The notes: generated by a model not told the origin, from the sequence alone. A DNA stretch of 64,000 nt from an uncultured Flavobacteriales bacterium (GCA_943788775.1 CALSRO010000005.1:62001-126000), one strand, 5' to 3'; positions 27,533 to 39,012 are shown, counted from the stretch's first letter. Program-made: numbers and translations.

Positions 27533-28797
27533 GATATTGTTTCAAATTTGGTGTATGGAATGAGGCATTTTGGCACCTGGATTTCGCTACCGTCAAAGTT
27601 GTTTTCTAATACGGCTGCTAAAATTCGAGGTAATGCTAACGCACTTCCATTGAGAGTATGTGCATTACGCTTCTTTCCATCTTTAGATTTAATACGCAGT
27701 TTCATTCTATTGGCTTGGTATGTTTCAAAATTTGATACCGAGCTCACTTCCAACCATCGTCCTTGACCTTTGGAATAAACCTCCAAGTCGTAGGTTAAGG
27801 CGGATGTGAAACCCATGTCGCCACCACATAGACGCAAAACACGGTAAGGAAGTTCTAATTGTTGCAATAGATTTTCCACATGTTCCACTATTTTTTCAAG
27901 TGCTGCGTAGCTTTCTTCTGGCCTAGAGATTTGAACAATTTCAACTTTGTCGAATTGGTGCAGTCTGTTTAATCCACGAACTTCCTTTCCATACGATCCC
28001 GCTTCTCTTCTGAAACATGGAGTGTAGCCAATGTTTTTAATTGGGAGGTCTTCATCTACCACAATTACATCTCTGTAGATATTCGTAATGGGCACTTCTG
28101 CAGTTGGAATCAAGTACAAATCATCTTCTGCCGCATAATACATCTGGCCATCCTTATCTGGTAGTTGTCCCGTGCCAAAACCTGAGTCAGCGTTCACTAA
28201 ATGAGGTGGAATTACTTCGGTGTATCCAGCCTCCTCGCCTTGATCTAGAAAGAACTGAATCAGTGAGCGTTGCAGTTTTGCACCTTTTCCCATATACACA
28301 GGAAATCCGGCTCCACTGATTTTCACCCCCAATTCGAAATCAATGAGGTTGTAGGTTTTTGCCAAATCCCAATGTGGCGTGGCGTGGTCTGCGTTTTCAG
28401 CCTGGCCCCAAGAACGAATAGTTTCGTTGTCCTCGCTGTTTCTGCCTGCCACAACGGATGCATGCGGAGCATTCGGAATAGTAGCGAGTAGCGTTTTAAG
28501 ATCAACTTCGATTTGCTTCAGTTCTTGATCTAATTCTTGGTTGTATTTCTTGAGTTCTGAAGTTTTGACTTTAGCGTCATTGGCCTGTTCGTGCTGGCCA
28601 GCCTTCATCATTTGGCCAATTTCAGCGGCTACTTTTTTTGCCTCATTAAGATTTTGATCCAAGGTAAACTGGGCATGCTTGCGTTTGTCATCTAATGCAA
28701 TGATGTCATTGATGGAAGATTCAGCATCAATGAAGCGCTTTTTAAGTGCGTCAATGATCTCCTGTCGATTTTCGCGAATGTGGGATAGTTCTAACAT
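27529..28797 (-). CDS. serS: Seryl-tRNA synthetase
   Basis: 422 residues, normal length. SerRS charges tRNA-Ser. An N-terminal antiparallel coiled coil (about residues 25-105) binds the tRNA long arm. The class II catalytic core follows: IPTAEVPITNIYRDVI, the motif 2 region TPCFRREAGSYGKEVRGLNR and motif 3 HTLNGSALALPRILAAVLEN. All are intact. ATG 28797 follows the rpmA terminator by a short spacer. Confidence 0.96.
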   Translation of the reverse strand: MLELSHIRENRQEIIDALKKRFIDAESSINDIIALDDKRKHAQFTLDQNLNEAKKVAAEIGQMMKAGQHEQANDAKVKTSELKKYNQELDQELKQIEVDLKTLLATIPNAPHASVVAGRNSEDNETIRSWGQAENADHATPHWDLAKTYNLIDFELGVKISGAGFPVYMGKGAKLQRSLIQFFLDQGEEAGYTEVIPPHLVNADSGFGTGQLPDKDGQMYYAAEDDLYLIPTAEVPITNIYRDVIVVDEDLPIKNIGYTPCFRREAGSYGKEVRGLNRLHQFDKVEIVQISRPEESYAALEKIVEHVENLLQQLELPYRVLRLCGGDMGFTSALTYDLEVYSKGQGRWLEVSSVSNFETYQANRMKLRIKSKDGKKRNAHTLNGSALALPRILAAVLENNFDGSEIQVPKCLIPYTKFETIS

Positions 28798-28823
28798 GAT
28801 AGAATTGTGAAACGAATGAAAAC

Positions 28824-28856
28824 AAAAAATCCCGATTCAATGGGCATCGAATCGGG
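28824..28856 (-). terminator. Intrinsic terminator after rplU-rpmA
   Basis: Arms CCCGATTC (28831-28838) and GAATCGGG (28849-28856) pair around a 10-base loop. On the minus strand the hairpin is followed by a run of six T, as expected downstream of rpmA. Confidence 0.75.
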
Positions 28857-28881
28857 ACTATTAATATGATTTAACGAGTCT

Positions 28882-29145
28882 CTAGTTCTCTTCGCCCGTG
28901 ACGATTGAAACGTACGACTTGTTGTCTCTTTTCTTTTGGAATTTAACTACACCATCTGCTAAAGCAAATAGGGTGTGATCTTTACCGACTCCAACATTAG
29001 CTCCTGGGTTGTGCTTAGTTCCTCGCTGGCGAACAATAATGTTACCTGCGATAGCTCCTTGACCACCAAAGATTTTTACTCCGAGTCGTTTACTTTCTGA
29101 TTCACGTCCGTTTTTCGAACTACCTACACCTTTTTTATGTGCCAT
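28882..29145 (-). CDS. rpmA: 50S ribosomal protein L27
   Basis: 87 residues. L27 sits near the peptidyl-transferase centre. The start [20 protein letters not shown] and the conserved motif [15 protein letters not shown] are complete. It lies 20 bases after rplU, the universal rplU-rpmA pair, and is followed by a clear terminator. Confidence 0.97.
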   Translation of the reverse strand: MAHKKGVGSSKNGRESESKRLGVKIFGGQGAIAGNIIVRQRGTKHNPGANVGVGKDHTLFALADGVVKFQKKRDNKSYVSIVTGEEN

Positions 29146-29165
29146 TTTTTATTCGTTTTTTGAAT

Positions 29166-29681
29166 TTAGCTAAGCGCTTCGATCAGCTCTGCTTTCTTCA
29201 TTGATGAATACCCTGAGATTTCTTTGTCCTTCGCCATGTCTTTCAACTCGGCTACAGTCATTGAACTCAAATCTGTCGCTGCTTCCGTAGCTGCTGGCTT
29301 CGCTTCTGCCTTAGGAGCCTCTGCCTTTGGAGCAGCTTCTTCCTTTTTAGCTGGAGCGGCTTTAGCGCCACTTGCCACGATGTCGTTGATTTGAATCTCC
29401 GTCAAAGATTGACGATGACCATTTTTCTTTTGGTAACCTTTACGTCTCTTCTTTTTGAAGACGATTACCTTGTCACCTTTAAGGTGCTCTAAAACGGTAG
29501 CACTAACTTGTGCTCCGCTGATAGCTGGGGCGCCAATGTTTACTTTGCCATTGTCGTCAATGAGAAGAACACGATCGAAGTTTACCTTCTTGCCTTCTTC
29601 AGCATCTAAACGATGAACGTAAACCTTTTGGTCTTTTTCAACTTTGAATTGCTGCCCTGCTATATCTACAATTGCGTACAT
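29166..29681 (-). CDS. rplU: 50S ribosomal protein L21 with C-terminal extension
   Basis: The first 100 or so residues are L21 (MYAIVDIAGQQFKVEKDQK, KVIVFKKKRRKGYQKKNGHR). L21 binds 23S rRNA in the large subunit. A 70-residue extension follows: an Ala/Lys/Glu/Pro-rich linker, then SSMTVAELKDMAKDKEISGY and KKAELIEALS, which resembles a SAP or Rho N-terminal helix pair that binds nucleic acid. Such tails occur in other Flavobacteria. It is cotranscribed with rpmA. Confidence 0.95.
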   Translation of the reverse strand: MYAIVDIAGQQFKVEKDQKVYVHRLDAEEGKKVNFDRVLLIDDNGKVNIGAPAISGAQVSATVLEHLKGDKVIVFKKKRRKGYQKKNGHRQSLTEIQINDIVASGAKAAPAKKEEAAPKAEAPKAEAKPAATEAATDLSSMTVAELKDMAKDKEISGYSSMKKAELIEALS

Positions 29682-29714
29682 AGCTTATAATTTTTCTTTC
29701 TTTAAAAAGGGCTG

Positions 29715-29722
29715 CGAATGTA
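29715..29722 (-). promoter_or_regulatory. Possible -7 element (TACATTCG) of rplU-rpmA
   Basis: One base off TAnnTTTG and 33 bases before the rplU ATG. A TTG lies 15 bases upstream, closer than the usual 19. Confidence 0.35.
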
Positions 29723-29759
29723 AAACAAATAAGTTTTCAACAGCTCTATTGTTTGAGGT

Positions 29760-30683
29760 TTATTTTCTGGAGAACATGGAGGCAAAATATGCCAGCGGTG
29801 ACTTCATGTTAATCAAAAAGATGCCCAACAGTATGAACAGCATGAAAAGCAGGTCGGTTCCTGTGATGGGTTCACCATCTAAAATCCCCCACGCAACCGC
29901 GACTATCGGGATTAAATAAGTTACGGTCGAAGCGAATATCGCAGTCGTTTCTTTGATCAGTCGATTAAACATGATTACAGCGGCTGCCGTTCCCACAACG
30001 GCCAAAATGGAAAGGTATAAAACGCCCATCCAACTCTCAGGGTTGGATTGAAGAGTAGGAAAAAAATCTGTTTGAAAAATGAGATAAAGCGCACATAAAG
30101 GTCCTGTCATCAAAAAAGAAAGTGAGGTAATATGCGAAGGACGCATTTCACTCAGCTTCGACTTAATGGTGTTCACAGCTACTCCGTACATGCCTGATGC
30201 CGCCACTACCAGTAATGAGTATTTACCATGATTAGACAGCTGAAATATGTTTTCAAATCCGATTAAGCCGGCAGCACCTATCAATGCAATCAGCACTCCA
30301 CTGACTTGAGCGACTGTGGTTTTCGAACGAAATAGGGCGACACCAATCAGAAGGGTAAACAGAGAGGTCAGGGAGTTAAGGATGCCGGTCAATCCGCTAG
30401 GAATCTGAGTTTGGGCCAGGGCGAACAAAAAAGCAGGTATGGCGTTTCCAAAAAGTCCAGTGACTAGTAATGGCCACATATTGCCTTTTATTTTGCTCAA
30501 GTTTCGAAGCGAAATCGGCAACAGGACTAATGCGGTCACGGCAATTCGAAAGGACGCAACTTCAGTACTACTGAAGAAGACAAGGGCTTTTTTCATTAGA
30601 ATAAATGAACTGCCCCAAGTCAGAGCAAGAAGGCCTAAAATGACCCACTGTGTGGGTTTGTGCTTGAAGTCAACGTTCATCAT
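29760..30683 (-). CDS. EamA/DMT-family transporter
   Basis: 307 residues with ten membrane segments in two EamA repeats (about residues 12-145 and 160-295). WVILGLLALTWGSSFILMKK opens the first repeat and LYLSILAVVGTAAAVIMFNR lies in the second. The family exports or imports small metabolites across the inner membrane; substrates vary widely and cannot be assigned. It is divergent from the cobalamin adenosyltransferase gene and convergent with nothing nearby, so it stands alone. Confidence 0.87.
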   Translation of the reverse strand: MMNVDFKHKPTQWVILGLLALTWGSSFILMKKALVFFSSTEVASFRIAVTALVLLPISLRNLSKIKGNMWPLLVTGLFGNAIPAFLFALAQTQIPSGLTGILNSLTSLFTLLIGVALFRSKTTVAQVSGVLIALIGAAGLIGFENIFQLSNHGKYSLLVVAASGMYGVAVNTIKSKLSEMRPSHITSLSFLMTGPLCALYLIFQTDFFPTLQSNPESWMGVLYLSILAVVGTAAAVIMFNRLIKETTAIFASTVTYLIPIVAVAWGILDGEPITGTDLLFMLFILLGIFLINMKSPLAYFASMFSRK

Positions 30684-30691
30684 TCGGGGCG

Positions 30692-30699
30692 CGAAAGTA
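30692..30699 (-). promoter_or_regulatory. Possible -7 element (TACTTTCG) of EamA gene
   Basis: One base off TAnnTTTG, 8 bases before the ATG at 30683. It implies a very short or absent leader. Confidence 0.35.
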
Positions 30700-30737
30700 C
30701 CTTTTGGACAACGCTAAATTTTAACTATTGTTGAAAC

Positions 30738-31292
30738 ATGAAAATCTACACGAAAAAAGGGGATGACGGCACCACAGGGTTGCTCGGAGGAACGCGACTA
30801 CCAAAGCATCATTTGCGCATCGAATGCTATGGAACGGTGGATGAACTGAACTCGTTTATTGGGGCGCTCAGGGATCAAGATTTGAATTCTAATCAAAAAC
30901 AGCTTCTCATACATATCCAAGAAGATTTGTTCACTATAGGGTCCCATTTGGCGGCTGACCCAATCAAAAACAAAATGGAGTTGCCGGAAGTAGGTAGTAG
31001 CAGTATCGAGGAGCTAGAGAATGAAATGGACAAAATGGATGCTCAACTCCCTCCAATGAAATTCTTCGTTTTGCCTGGAGGGCATCCTGCCGTTTCGTCC
31101 GCACATGTTTGCCGAACGGTTTGTCGAAGGGCCGAAAGACTATGTGTCGCATTGAACGATTCACAACCTCTAAACCCAATCATACTTACCTATTTAAATA
31201 GACTTTCCGACTATTTCTTCGTCTTATCAAGGCAATTGACACAGGATTTTGGAGCGGAGGAGATTCCATGGAATCCTAAATCGAGAAATTAA
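30738..31292 (+). CDS. Cob(I)alamin adenosyltransferase, PduO/MMAB type
   Basis: 184 residues. It transfers the adenosyl group of ATP to cob(I)alamin, forming coenzyme B12. The ATP-binding start MKIYTKKGDDGTTGLLGGTR, the ECYGTVDELNSFIG motif, and VCRTVCRRAERLCV with LNRLSDYFFVLSRQ are all present in their usual places. The fold is a four-helix bundle that works as a trimer. There are no B12 genes beside it, so it probably salvages the cofactor for enzymes elsewhere. Confidence 0.93.
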   Translation: MKIYTKKGDDGTTGLLGGTRLPKHHLRIECYGTVDELNSFIGALRDQDLNSNQKQLLIHIQEDLFTIGSHLAADPIKNKMELPEVGSSSIEELENEMDKMDAQLPPMKFFVLPGGHPAVSSAHVCRTVCRRAERLCVALNDSQPLNPIILTYLNRLSDYFFVLSRQLTQDFGAEEIPWNPKSRN

Positions 31293-31332
31293 TCGGTTGA
31301 AAATCAATAAATAGCGGTAACAGAAATTAAAC

Positions 31333-31362
31333 TTGCATCTGTAGTCAAAAAATATATTTTTG
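31333..31362 (+). promoter_or_regulatory. Bacteroidota-type promoter of the DUF2795 gene
   Basis: TTG at 31333-31335, then exactly 19 bases, then TATTTTTG at 31355-31362: both elements and the spacing fit the -33/-7 consensus TTG-N19-TAnnTTTG. The ATG follows 35 bases later. This is the best promoter in the window. Confidence 0.7.
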
Positions 31363-31397
31363 CGGCCTTTAGAAATGACCCCTAAAAAATAGGAGAC

Positions 31398-31619
31398 ATG
31401 TATTGGACATTAGAATTAGCATCATACTTAGAAGACGCCCCGTGGCCAGCAACGAAGGACGAATTAATCGACTTTGCCATGCGTACGGGAGCACCACTTG
31501 AGGTGGTTGAAAATCTTCAAGCATTGGAGGACGAAGGAGATAACTACGAAACGATTGAAGATATTTGGCCGGATTATCCTACTAAAGAAGACTTCTTCTT
31601 TAATGAAGATGAATATTGA
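31398..31619 (+). CDS. DUF2795-family small acidic protein
   Basis: 73 residues, strongly acidic. MYWTLELASYLEDAPWPATK, GAPLEVVENLQALEDEG and DYPTKEDFFFNEDEY are almost invariant across Bacteroidota, so the protein is under strong selection, though its function is unknown. It has its own promoter with full consensus and its own terminator, so it is expressed as a single-gene unit. GGAG lies 5 bases before the ATG. Confidence 0.88.
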   Translation: MYWTLELASYLEDAPWPATKDELIDFAMRTGAPLEVVENLQALEDEGDNYETIEDIWPDYPTKEDFFFNEDEY

Positions 31620-31642
31620 CGAACTCGTAAAGATTTATCCGA

Positions 31643-31671
31643 AAGCCGCACGAAATAATGCGGCTTTTTTT
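31643..31671 (+). terminator. Intrinsic terminator after the DUF2795 gene
   Basis: Arms AAGCCGCA (31643-31650) and TGCGGCTT (31659-31666) with an 8-base loop, followed by a T-run to 31671. Confidence 0.85.
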
Positions 31672-31818
31672 GTTTTCGGGCCACTCCAAAACCACTCTAG
31701 CAATGAGTAACTTCGTCCACTTTTTATAAAATACGATCATTGACCCGCGCAACTTTGTCAGGTATTCGCCTTTGGCAAGCCAATTGACTCTCCGCGCATT
31801 CTACATAATACTGAGACT

Positions 31819-34800
31819 ATGCTGCAAATAGTAAATAAGGTTCTGAACCAAGTGTTCGGAAATAAAAGCGACAAGGATATAAAAGAATTGATGCCTTTGG
31901 TGGAGAAAACCAACGAGCATTTTGCCTCTTATGCTTCCCTTACAAACGACCAATTACGCGCTAAAACAATCGAATTAAAACAGCGCATTCAAGATTCGAT
32001 CAAAGAGGATCAGAATAAGATTGACGAGTTAAAAGCGACCATTGAAAAGGACGAAATTGATTTTGCGAAAAAAGAAGAACTCTACGAAGAGATTGATGCT
32101 CGAGATAAAAATATTGTGGAGCAAGTGGAGGCCACATTGCAAGAGATATTACCTGAGGCTTTTGCTGTCGTAAAGGAGACGGCTAGGAGGTTTAAGGAAA
32201 ACGAAGAGCTTGAGGTTTCAGCAACGGATATGGATGCTGAATTGGCTGAAACTCGAAAGCACATAAGGATTGAAAATGGCAAGGCATTTTGGGCAAATAG
32301 CTGGGATGCTGCAGGTGTAGATGTAAAGTGGGAAATGGTTCATTATGACGTCCAACTGATTGGTGGAATGGTGTTGCATGGAGGTAAGATTGCTGAGATG
32401 GCTACAGGGGAAGGAAAGACATTGGTAGCAACATTGCCGGTTTATTTGAATGCCTTGAGTGGTCGGGGAGTGCATGTGGTAACCGTCAATGATTACTTGG
32501 CAAAACGTGACTGCGAGTGGATGGCCCCTATATTTCAATTTCATGGATTGACCATTGATTGTATTGATAGGCATCAACCAAACAGCGAGAGCAGAAGACA
32601 AGCCTATCGTTGTGATATTACCTACGGAACGAACAACGAATTCGGCTTTGATTACTTAAGAGACAACATGGCTGGCCGTCCAAAAGACTTGGTTCAACGG
32701 GTGCACAACTACGCCATTGTGGATGAGGTGGATTCTGTTTTGATTGACGATGCACGTACGCCATTAATTATTTCCGGACCAACTCCCAAAGGAGATCAGC
32801 AAGAATTCTTGGCTTTGAAATCTCGCGTTGAAAAACTGGTCGATGCACAGCGCAAGCTGATCAATGGCATGTTGGCAGAGTCAAAGAAGTTGCTTGCATC
32901 AAGCAGTGAAAACACAAAGGATAAAAAGCAGTTAGAAGCGAATTTGAAACTGGGCGGGGAACAGCTATTAAGATGTTTCAGAGGTCTTCCGAAGAACAAA
33001 GCACTGATTAAGTATTTGAGCGAGCCAGGCGTGAGAGCTACGCTGCAAAAAACGGAGAACTACTATTTGCAGGATCAACAAAAAGAGATGCATATAATCG
33101 ATGATGAGTTATTCTTCGTTATTGATGAAAAGCAGAACAGCATTGAGCTTTCAGAGAAAGGGATCGACTTAATAACGGAACAAGGAGATGATAAATCTTT
33201 CTTCATCTTACCAGATATAAGCACGGAGTTGAGCCAGCTTGACAATCGCATTTCTGATAAAGATGAGCGAGCTACCGTAAAGGATAAGCTAATCAATGAA
33301 TACGCTGAGAAAGCAGAGCGAATTCACGCAATCAATCAATTATTAAAGGCATATGCACTTTTCGAAAAGGATGTGGAATATGTGGTGATGGACGGTAAAG
33401 TGAAGATTGTGGATGAGCAAACCGGCCGTGTGATGGACGGAAGACGCTATTCTGATGGATTGCACCAAGCAATTGAAACAAAGGAAAATGTAAAGGTTGA
33501 AGCGGCTACTCAAACCTATGCTACGGTTACACTTCAGAACTATTTCCGTATGTATAATAAGTTGAGTGGTATGACCGGTACTGCGGAAACTGAGGCAGGA
33601 GAGTTTTGGGAAATCTATAAACTGGATGTTGTAGTCATTCCAACAAATAGACCCATTGCTAGAAAGGATGATCAAGATTTGGTGTACAAAACTGCACGTG
33701 AAAAATACAACGCGGTCATTGACGAAGTTGAAAAGCTAAGAAACGCGGGGCGTCCAATTTTAGTCGGTACAACATCCGTTGAAATTTCAGAATTGCTGAG
33801 TCGAATGCTCAAAATGCGAAAGATTCCACACCAAGTTTTGAACGCGAAACTGCACCAGAGCGAGGCGGAAGTTGTTGCTGCCGCTGGTAAATCGGGTACG
33901 GTGACCATCGCGACAAACATGGCAGGTCGAGGTACGGATATTAAGCTAGGCGAAGGCGTTAAAGAAGCCGGTGGTTTAGCCATTATTGGCACAGAACGCC
34001 ATGAGTCAAGGCGAGTTGACCGGCAGTTGAGAGGTCGTGCTGGACGCCAAGGTGACCCGGGGTCTTCGCAATTCTTCGTTTCCTTAGAAGACCATTTGAT
34101 GCGATTGTTTGGTTCTGAGCGAATCGCAAAACTGATGGACCGAATGGGTCTAGAAGAAGGCGAGGTGATTCAGCACGGGATGGTGTCTAAAAGTATTGAG
34201 CGTGCCCAGAAAAAGGTGGAAGAAAACAACTTTGGTACGCGGAAGAGATTGCTGGAATACGATGACGTAATGAACTCGCAACGTGAGGTTATTTATAAGA
34301 AAAGACGCTATGCATTGCACGGAGAGCGCATGGGGGTTGAGACGGCCAATGCCATTCATGACGTATGTGCCTCTATTGTAAATGAGTTTCAGGAAGCGCG
34401 GGACTTCGAAGGATTTGAAATGGAATTATTTACTTCATTGACCATTGAGTCTCCTGTGAATGAAGAAGAATTCCTAAATCGCACAAGTGAGGAATTGACG
34501 GATATCGTATTTAGTAAGGCATTAGCGCATTATGAAAATAAAAGCAAGTATATCGCTACCGTTGCTTTGCCAGTTATAATGAATGTTCAGCAGAATCAGG
34601 GCAATCAATTTAAGAATATTGAGATTCCGCTATCTGACGGTAAACGTGCGTTGCCAGTGGTTGTGGACATGGAAGAAGCCATAGCCAAAGAGGGGCGCCC
34701 AATTAAGCTAGAATTGGAAAAATCTACCACTTTGGCCATGATTGATGGTCAATGGAAAGAGCACTTGCGCGATATGGACGACTTGCGTCAATCGGTTCAA

Positions 34801-35223
34801 AGCGCTGTTTACGAGCAGAAGGACCCACTGTTGATTTACAAGTTTGAGTCTTTTGGTCTATTTGAACAAATGATAGACAAGGTAAATAAGGAAATTGTGA
34901 GCTTCTTATTTAGAGCCAATCTTCCAAGTCAACAGGCGGCTCATGCTACCCAAGGGCCGAAAGCGGACGCTGATCTATCGAGAGTAACCGCAACTAAGCA
35001 AGAAGTTGCTCCTGGTAGTGCTCCTGATCCAAGACTTCAAGGGAATGCCCCACAGCAATCAGAAGTGAAGAAAGAGCCAGTTCGTGTGGATAAAAAGCCC
35101 GGTCGAAACGACAAGGTGGAAGTACGTGACATTAAAACAGGCGATGTGAAGGTGGTGAAGTTCAAAGTAGCCGAGCAGAAGGTGGAGCAAGGAGAATGGG
35201 AAGTGCTGCAGGTGGTGGAGTAG
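31819..35223 (+). CDS. secA: Preprotein translocase ATPase SecA
   Basis: 1134 residues. SecA drives proteins through SecYEG using ATP. Visible are Walker [15 protein letters not shown] (GEGKT at 197-201), Walker [16 protein letters not shown] (DEVD at 302-305), the preprotein cross-linking region, [17 protein letters not shown] and the second ATPase domain with [10 protein letters not shown] and [15 protein letters not shown]. Compared with E. coli SecA it has a large insertion after residue 320 ([18 protein letters not shown] and on) and an acidic N-terminal coil, both usual in Bacteroidota. The C-terminal zinc site is replaced by [20 protein letters not shown]. Confidence 0.97.
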   Translation: MLQIVNKVLNQVFGNKSDKDIKELMPLVEKTNEHFASYASLTNDQLRAKTIELKQRIQDSIKEDQNKIDELKATIEKDEIDFAKKEELYEEIDARDKNIVEQVEATLQEILPEAFAVVKETARRFKENEELEVSATDMDAELAETRKHIRIENGKAFWANSWDAAGVDVKWEMVHYDVQLIGGMVLHGGKIAEMATGEGKTLVATLPVYLNALSGRGVHVVTVNDYLAKRDCEWMAPIFQFHGLTIDCIDRHQPNSESRRQAYRCDITYGTNNEFGFDYLRDNMAGRPKDLVQRVHNYAIVDEVDSVLIDDARTPLIISGPTPKGDQQEFLALKSRVEKLVDAQRKLINGMLAESKKLLASSSENTKDKKQLEANLKLGGEQLLRCFRGLPKNKALIKYLSEPGVRATLQKTENYYLQDQQKEMHIIDDELFFVIDEKQNSIELSEKGIDLITEQGDDKSFFILPDISTELSQLDNRISDKDERATVKDKLINEYAEKAERIHAINQLLKAYALFEKDVEYVVMDGKVKIVDEQTGRVMDGRRYSDGLHQAIETKENVKVEAATQTYATVTLQNYFRMYNKLSGMTGTAETEAGEFWEIYKLDVVVIPTNRPIARKDDQDLVYKTAREKYNAVIDEVEKLRNAGRPILVGTTSVEISELLSRMLKMRKIPHQVLNAKLHQSEAEVVAAAGKSGTVTIATNMAGRGTDIKLGEGVKEAGGLAIIGTERHESRRVDRQLRGRAGRQGDPGSSQFFVSLEDHLMRLFGSERIAKLMDRMGLEEGEVIQHGMVSKSIERAQKKVEENNFGTRKRLLEYDDVMNSQREVIYKKRRYALHGERMGVETANAIHDVCASIVNEFQEARDFEGFEMELFTSLTIESPVNEEEFLNRTSEELTDIVFSKALAHYENKSKYIATVALPVIMNVQQNQGNQFKNIEIPLSDGKRALPVVVDMEEAIAKEGRPIKLELEKSTTLAMIDGQWKEHLRDMDDLRQSVQSAVYEQKDPLLIYKFESFGLFEQMIDKVNKEIVSFLFRANLPSQQAAHATQGPKADADLSRVTATKQEVAPGSAPDPRLQGNAPQQSEVKKEPVRVDKKPGRNDKVEVRDIKTGDVKVVKFKVAEQKVEQGEWEVLQVVE

Positions 35224-35242
35224 GATGCTTAAAAATGATCAT

Positions 35243-35273
35243 AAAAAAAGGGCGCCTTTTGGGCGCCCTTTTT
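35243..35273. terminator. Bidirectional terminator between secA and T9SS gene
   Basis: Arms GGGCGCC (35250-35256) and GGCGCCC (35262-35268) enclose a 5-base loop, with seven A before and five T after. It can stop transcription from both convergent genes. Confidence 0.9.
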
Positions 35274-35291
35274 ATTGCTCGATTTTTCGAT

Positions 35292-38200
35292 TTACTGAAT
35301 AATCAAAGTCTGAACCTCAGTCATGTTGTCTGAAGTAACTTGGAGCATGTATGCACCAGGTGCTAGTTCAGAAACGTTAACGTCAATTACATTCAATCCT
35401 GCATTGTAGGCTTTGCTCATTACAACTCTACCTGAGTTGTCAAACACAGTAACTTCTAAGCTATTCCACTCTGCGGTGAGGGTCAATTGTACATTGTCCT
35501 TAGCAGGGTTTGGATACACAGTAAATACATTGCCATTGGCAACATCTGTCACACCCAGTGGATCAACCGTAATGCTGTATTCATCCAAATCTTGACCACA
35601 ACCATTATCGATAACCAAACTTACCGGGTAAGTAGTTGGGTTTCCATTCCAAGGGAAAACATAGGTTGGGTTGGCTTGCGTTGAAGTATCAATACTATTG
35701 AATGTCCACAAGTAAGTAGTGTTAGGACTAGTATTAGTAGATCCTGCACTGCTAAAGAAGAATCCAGTACCACCAGAACCGGTGAAGCTAATGTCAGCCT
35801 CTGGAGCTCCTAATACCAACAAATCAAAATCAGATTCTGAAACGCAACCATAGATGTCAGTTGCAGTAACGCTATACGATCCAGAAGTTGAGAAATCATT
35901 CGTTGCTGTGTTTGTGGAAGAGCCACCTGTCCAAGCGTACGAACTACCATCAATGATAGAAGCGTCAACAGAAATAGGAGCATCATCTTCACAACCTTCA
36001 ATATCAGCAATTTCTACTGCCGTAGATTTTGTGACAATTGCCGTGACTTCACTTTCACAACCTTCTTCCATTTTAGTAACAGTGTAAGTACCAGCATCAC
36101 TGACGTCAATGGTAGATGTAGTTTCACCTGTACTCCACGCATACGTAGCATTTGAACCACCACCTGGATTTAACGTTTCAGAAGCGTCAGCACAAATGTG
36201 AATGGCAGAATCTAAATCAGCATCAGGAATCAAACGATAGATTGCATTATCAGAAGCACTTCCACAATATTGAGTGGTTATACTTACAGAGACATTGAAA
36301 TTAACGGGTTGATTATTTGCTGTGAGCGTAACGGTACTTTGTGTTGATATTTGGTTGTTTACGTTCCAAGTCACAGATTGAGCTGGACCCGCTTCAACAA
36401 TCACTTCGCTTCCGCAGATCGTATCATCAGGACCTAATGTGAAGCTAGCAGCATTCACGAATTCAACTGGTCCTATATCAGGCATGATCGTACTTCTATT
36501 GGAGCCATTGATATCTGTTGGCGTGTTAACGAGTGGTGTTCCTCCTCCATTCAATGTGTCGTTACATGTAATACATAACAAAGCATCTTGGAAGTTTGGA
36601 TCGGTTTCTACAGAATGCAAATCATTGCCAGAAGCGGCTTGATAATCCTGTAAACTACTGTAAGTGCTGGTTCCTGAATAAACCAACGTACCTGAAGAAG
36701 TATATAGGTTGTTGTAATCACTTTCGGAAATAGTAAATCCACCAGGCGCGTACAAAGCATAACCTCCACCTTCATTGTGGAAGGAGTTGTTCATTAATGA
36801 AATCAGACCGCCATTTGAATTGAAACCTGCGTAGTAATTTCCGCTCTGACCTCTTCTGTTCACTGAGTTATGATGGAAGTCAAATATTCCAGAACCTGAG
36901 GCATAGAAACCATAATATCCGTAAGATGAGCTTGTACTTGATCCTGAATTGATGCAGTTATTGGCGACTCTCGAACGTGGGTTATTTGTTCCAATGGAGT
37001 TGGTTTAAATACAATACCATAGTAGTATCCATTATTCATATCCGTTCCAGTAAAGTTGTTCGTGATATTGAAATTGTCCACATAAACAAAGAAAGGTCCG
37101 TATCCATAGAGATACATGGCAGAGTCATTCGTAACCGTGTTATTGTTAAACTCAAGACCGTCTAAATAGTAAGCATAAATCGTGTAGAAGTACGAATTCT
37201 TGATTATGTTGTTATCTATGGTCGTGTTCTCAGCACGGCTTGTGGTTCCACCGCCATATGCATAGATGCTGCAGCTACCACCTTCAATTCGGTTGTTGGT
37301 AAATGTGTTGCCGTGATTGCTTCCGTACATATATATTGCTGTGCTGTAGTTTCCAGCTCCAGTATATGTGGTTGGACCTGCTTTAACGACACAACCATCG
37401 ATTGTGTTGGAATCAGCACTTCCAGTTATTGCAAAAGCATTGGAATAGGTTCCAGCGGTCGTGTTTCTGATGGTCATATTCAAGAATGACACATGATCTG
37501 CACCATTCAGGCTAACCACATAATTATTGGTGTTGTTCGTAGCGGATTGGATAATGTGCACATCGTTTGCATCGCCAGAAATACTCTGAAAGTAGACGGG
37601 ACGATCTGCAGATGAACCTAAAATTTGACTGATTTCGAATTGCTCAGTGTAGTTGCCATTTTCTACATTAAACCAAACCGTATCGCAAACTCCTAAGATG
37701 TTTAAATCTGCTACTGCATCAGTAAAGGTGTTATAGTCGGCACCACCTGAACTACCAATAACATAAAAGCCTTCCATGGCTGGTCCAACAGTTAGAGAAG
37801 TAGTATCATTATTGTTCATGGTATCAACTACCCCATTAGGCATGGATGTCCAAACCTTCACATCATACAAGTTGCCATTAGTGAACGTGAATGTTCCTAG
37901 GTCAACGATGGTATCAGTGGTTCCTGATCCAGCTGCTGAATCCAAACCAAGGGTGAACCATTGGCTACCTTGTGATGAACCATTCACTGTCCAATCTACC
38001 ATCACAGAATCCAAGATGTTGTTTCCGAAATTTCTGATTTTGGCGGTGATATCTTGAGTACCTGCGCAAAAGCCATCCTCAATACTCGGAATGGCAGTAA
38101 CTCCAGCATTATTTGGAACACTTGCATTGATAAGATCAAAACCAAAAGTCATCTGGTAAGCACCGTTTCCTTGAGGAGCAGCGGCTGTGTATGGGTTTGC

Positions 38201-38740
38201 ATAAGCTCTCCAAGAACCCGCTGTAGCAGTGGTTACCGAGCAATAATATGCTGAAAATGTACTCATATGAGTCTCAAAACCTACGATTAGAGGTAGTGTT
38301 GGATCATAGGCAAACGGAGTATCCAATTCGAAAGCAAACCACTGCCCAATGGTATTGTCGAGTGTGTAGTTGTTTGAATAGAATACTTCTTCCATACCGC
38401 TGGTCCAAGAACCAGAATTTAAGGCGGTGACGTTGGCTTGTTTCATTGTAATCTTCATGTGATCGTATGCAGCTGTGCCTGTTCCGCCAGATCCACAAAC
38501 CATGTAAATCTTGCTGATGAACATTCCGCTTGGCACCGAACCAAAAGTTCCTACTGGATAGAGTTGCTCACCTCTTGCTCCAGCTGAAGACCAACTAAGA
38601 GGGATAGAGTTACCACCTGCGGTATAGGTCGCATTGGCATACGTTGGGTTTTGCGCTAGTGCATCCTGCAGCCCGAAAAGGCCAACCGCAGCGACTAGGG
38701 CAAAGGCGTAAAAACGCTTGAAAAAATAGATGTGTTTCAT
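35292..38740 (-). pseudogene. T9SS right-handed beta-helix surface protein, frameshifted
   Basis: Two pieces in different frames form one gene. The first (38740 to TGA at 36860) has a signal peptide (MKHIYFFKRFYAFALVAAVG), a domain with KITMKQANVTALNSG, a repeat with NFGNNILDSVMVDWTVNGS, and a parallel beta-helix with many NNTxxN turns. The second (from about 37003 to 35292) continues the helix (IGTNNPRSRVANNCINSGSS), then Ig-like/PKD-like domains and a type A sorting domain ending MTEVQTLIIQ. Adding one A to the AAA run at about 37004-37006 restores an open frame of about 1150 residues. It is a large surface-exposed, possibly adhesive or glycan-binding protein. Confidence 0.8.
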
Positions 38741-39012
38741 GGTATAAAATTTTGAAATTGTTATACCAAATTAGAACACTTCGATCAACGTTCGTTTTTT
38801 TTCGATCAATAGCATTTTTTGTGTTTTAAATGATGTTTTTGATAGACAGAATTGAAAAATGAGCGTTGGATTTAAGGGTAAAACGGCATGATTATCAGAT
38901 AGCTAGGAGGATGGTAGGCACTAATCGTCAAGAATTGCCTAAAACGATATAATAAGTTCATGGTGTGTTCAAGGATTAAGGAATATCTGGATTCGGTTGA
39001 TAGCTTTGCTAG

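Noticed and set aside
31672..31818. secA promoter
   Set aside because: TTG and TATTCG occur at about the right distance, but the -7 element does not match well enough to call.
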